Shown here piece by piece: positions 62,686-64,000 of a stretch of 64,000 nucleotides of DNA (position 1 is the stretch's first letter; each line of letters opens with the position of its first letter). Both the position numbers and the translations under genes were made by a program. This DNA is from a virus. The stretch spans positions 29,198 to 93,197 of the IMG/VR virus record IMGVR_UViG_3300036770_002122. One strand, written 5' to 3'. Below the pieces are notes generated by a model that searched no databases, was not told the DNA's origin, and saw only the letters and a list, made by a program, of their open reading frames with translations.

Positions 62686-64000
62686 AAAAACTACTAGCAA
62701 CTTTATTATTGCTAGTAGTATATCCTGCATACAGCCAGGACTATACCGTCACACCTGTCGAGGTCAAGCCACCATTACAAAACTTATACGAGACTGGTGG
62801 CACTAACCTAAATCTTGCTGATGACGGTATTGCCACAAACATCAATATAGGCTTTGATTTTGAGTTTTATGGTACTAAGTTCAATGATCTCAATATCAGT
62901 AATAATGGGTTCATCACATTTGATGGATTGAATAGTATGTGCTGCCAGGGTAATCAATTGCCATCGTTTGGTATGGACAATAGTATAAGCGCATTATGGA
63001 CTGATCTCATTAGTGTAGATGGTAAAAACCCATATTACAAGTCATATATTTTAGATGGTCAAAATGTATTTACAGTTGGTTGGTATAACACACTTGAGTT
63101 TTATGATACTAATGCACTAAACACTTTTGAGATTACATTGTTTGAAGGTACCAATAACATATTATTCAACTATGGTGATGTGAATGTATTTGCTCATACA
63201 TTTACTATAGGCATACAAGGTACAGAAGGACAGTTTGAGCAAATTTACACAGGAACAAATAGCAATCAGTTTGATAATACAGCATATTTGTTTACATATA
63301 CACCTCCTGAACCTGAAGTATTAGCACCTGATTGTACTGTAAACCCAAGTAATACAAGTTGTATCATACAAAGTATCACTACTACACCAACAGAAACATA
63401 TGTAGCAGAAACTAACAATACAATAGAGCAACCAACGTTTACAGAAGAACAACAAACACAAACAGAACCAACTGTTGTTGCCGATACTGGACCAACTGTG
63501 ATAGGTGGCGAAGCATTATCATTAGAAGAGTTATTATCTATTGCTGATAGTGCTACTGCTGATGAAGAAAAAGAAGAAAAAGAAAAAGAATTGGCAGATA
63601 GCATCACAGCGAATATATTAGAACAAGTATTGGCTACCAACACAACTGAAACAGAACAGCGTAGAGATAGAGATAATAATTCTAGTGTTGAAGAAGAAAC
63701 ATTAGCAATAGTTAGCAATACAACTACAATAGTTGAAGAAACTATAGAAAATACTACTGATGTGGATAATACAACAGAAACAACAAGTAGTGAAAATATA
63801 TTGGTTGATAATGATACAAACACAGAAGTATTAGGTGAAACAGTGTTTGAAACTGTAGTAGTTGAAAATACTATTGAAACAGTTGAACCTGTAGAAAGTC
63901 AAAACATAGAAATTGAAAATAATACAGATGATAATGAAACATTAGTAGCAGAAATGTTACCAACTACTACAAATGAAATAGAAATTGAACAAACTATTGA
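62682..64000 (+). CDS. Secreted nidogen-like (NIDO) protein, partial
   Basis: The frame is open from ATG 62682 to the right edge (439 full codons, no stop). A signal peptide (MKKLLATLLLLVVYPAYSQ) is followed by a NIDO-type domain at about residues 45-210: FDFEFYGTKFNDLNISNNGF, ISALWTDLISVDG, VFTVGWYNTLEFYD, LNTFEITLFEGTNNILFNYG. The rest (from residue 215) is a Thr/Glu/Asn-rich acidic stalk. NIDO domains act in adhesion. Together with 61138 it forms a secreted pair, perhaps changing the infected cell surface, or a phage-coded adhesin; that role is inference. Confidence 0.75.
   Translation, partial: MKKLLATLLLLVVYPAYSQDYTVTPVEVKPPLQNLYETGGTNLNLADDGIATNINIGFDFEFYGTKFNDLNISNNGFITFDGLNSMCCQGNQLPSFGMDNSISALWTDLISVDGKNPYYKSYILDGQNVFTVGWYNTLEFYDTNALNTFEITLFEGTNNILFNYGDVNVFAHTFTIGIQGTEGQFEQIYTGTNSNQFDNTAYLFTYTPPEPEVLAPDCTVNPSNTSCIIQSITTTPTETYVAETNNTIEQPTFTEEQQTQTEPTVVADTGPTVIGGEALSLEELLSIADSATADEEKEEKEKELADSITANILEQVLATNTTETEQRRDRDNNSSVEEETLAIVSNTTTIVEETIENTTDVDNTTETTSSENILVDNDTNTEVLGETVFETVVVENTIETVEPVESQNIEIENNTDDNETLVAEMLPTTTNEIEIEQTI

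Noticed and set aside
63266-63823. Leftward ORF near the right edge
   Set aside because: It is antisense to the open NIDO-like gene, which has a signal peptide and a clear domain.

Overview
The window is about 64 kb of a low-GC, T4-like contractile-tailed phage genome (a marine or freshwater myovirus in the broad cyanophage/pelagiphage style). The evidence is a set of recognisable T4-type genes: gp41 helicase (left edge, partial), gp13, gp14 and gp15 neck/tail-completion proteins, gp18 sheath, gp19 tube, a gp54-like tube protein, gp4, gp16 small terminase, gp44 clamp loader and a gp1-like dNMP kinase. There are also more than twenty T4-type late promoter boxes of the form NNTAAATA. Large terminase, portal, major capsid and prohead protease genes are not here, so this is only part of the genome. 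The host cannot be named from the sequence; no photosynthesis genes or tRNAs were seen.

Layout: 2-6235 holds the helicase end, small conserved genes, a ligase-like protein, an IscA-like protein and a RecB-like nuclease. 6278-9475 holds tail-fibre-like and virion proteins. 9519-13052 is a leftward block (Nudix, gp15, gp14) bounded by a bidirectional terminator. 13152-17028 is rightward: a conserved unknown, MazG, a putative nuclease, gp13 and dNMP kinase, then a convergent HNH gene. 17477-25662 is the tail and packaging block. 25674-30617 is one giant 1647-residue acidic/alanine-rich protein. 30723-38399 encodes collagen-like and Ig-like fibre proteins. 38403-42410 holds small genes, a GroES-like protein, the clamp loader and leftward PhoH. 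42569-45629 has structural genes, a tandem-repeat adhesin and a holin-like protein. 45660-48725 encodes DnaJ and ClpA. 49477-51989 includes nucleotidyltransferase- and glycosyltransferase-like genes. 52088-59707 is a run of proteins that mostly start with a T4-like capsid-targeting peptide (zinc ribbon protein, peptidoglycan hydrolase, methyltransferase-like, kinase-like), with Dps and small genes between. 59704-64000 has a secreted nuclease, small genes, a secreted Asn/Thr-rich protein and a secreted nidogen-like protein cut by the window edge.

Three themes stand out. First, many promoters, both sigma70-like (TTGAC-17-TATAAT) and T4-late-like, lie only 4-9 bases before a start codon, so their mRNAs should be leaderless or nearly so; other virion genes have long leaders with hairpins and Shine-Dalgarno (SD) sequences. 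Second, a large set of proteins carries short N-termini ending in hydrophobic-x-Glu, like T4 internal proteins IPI-IPIII, which suggests a packaged and ejected protein set that includes a kinase-like protein and a wall hydrolase. Third, the phage carries its own chaperone/unfoldase set (GroES-like, class B DnaJ, and ClpA with an apparent ClpP-docking loop).

All calls come from reading the sequence and remembered family features. No database searches were run.
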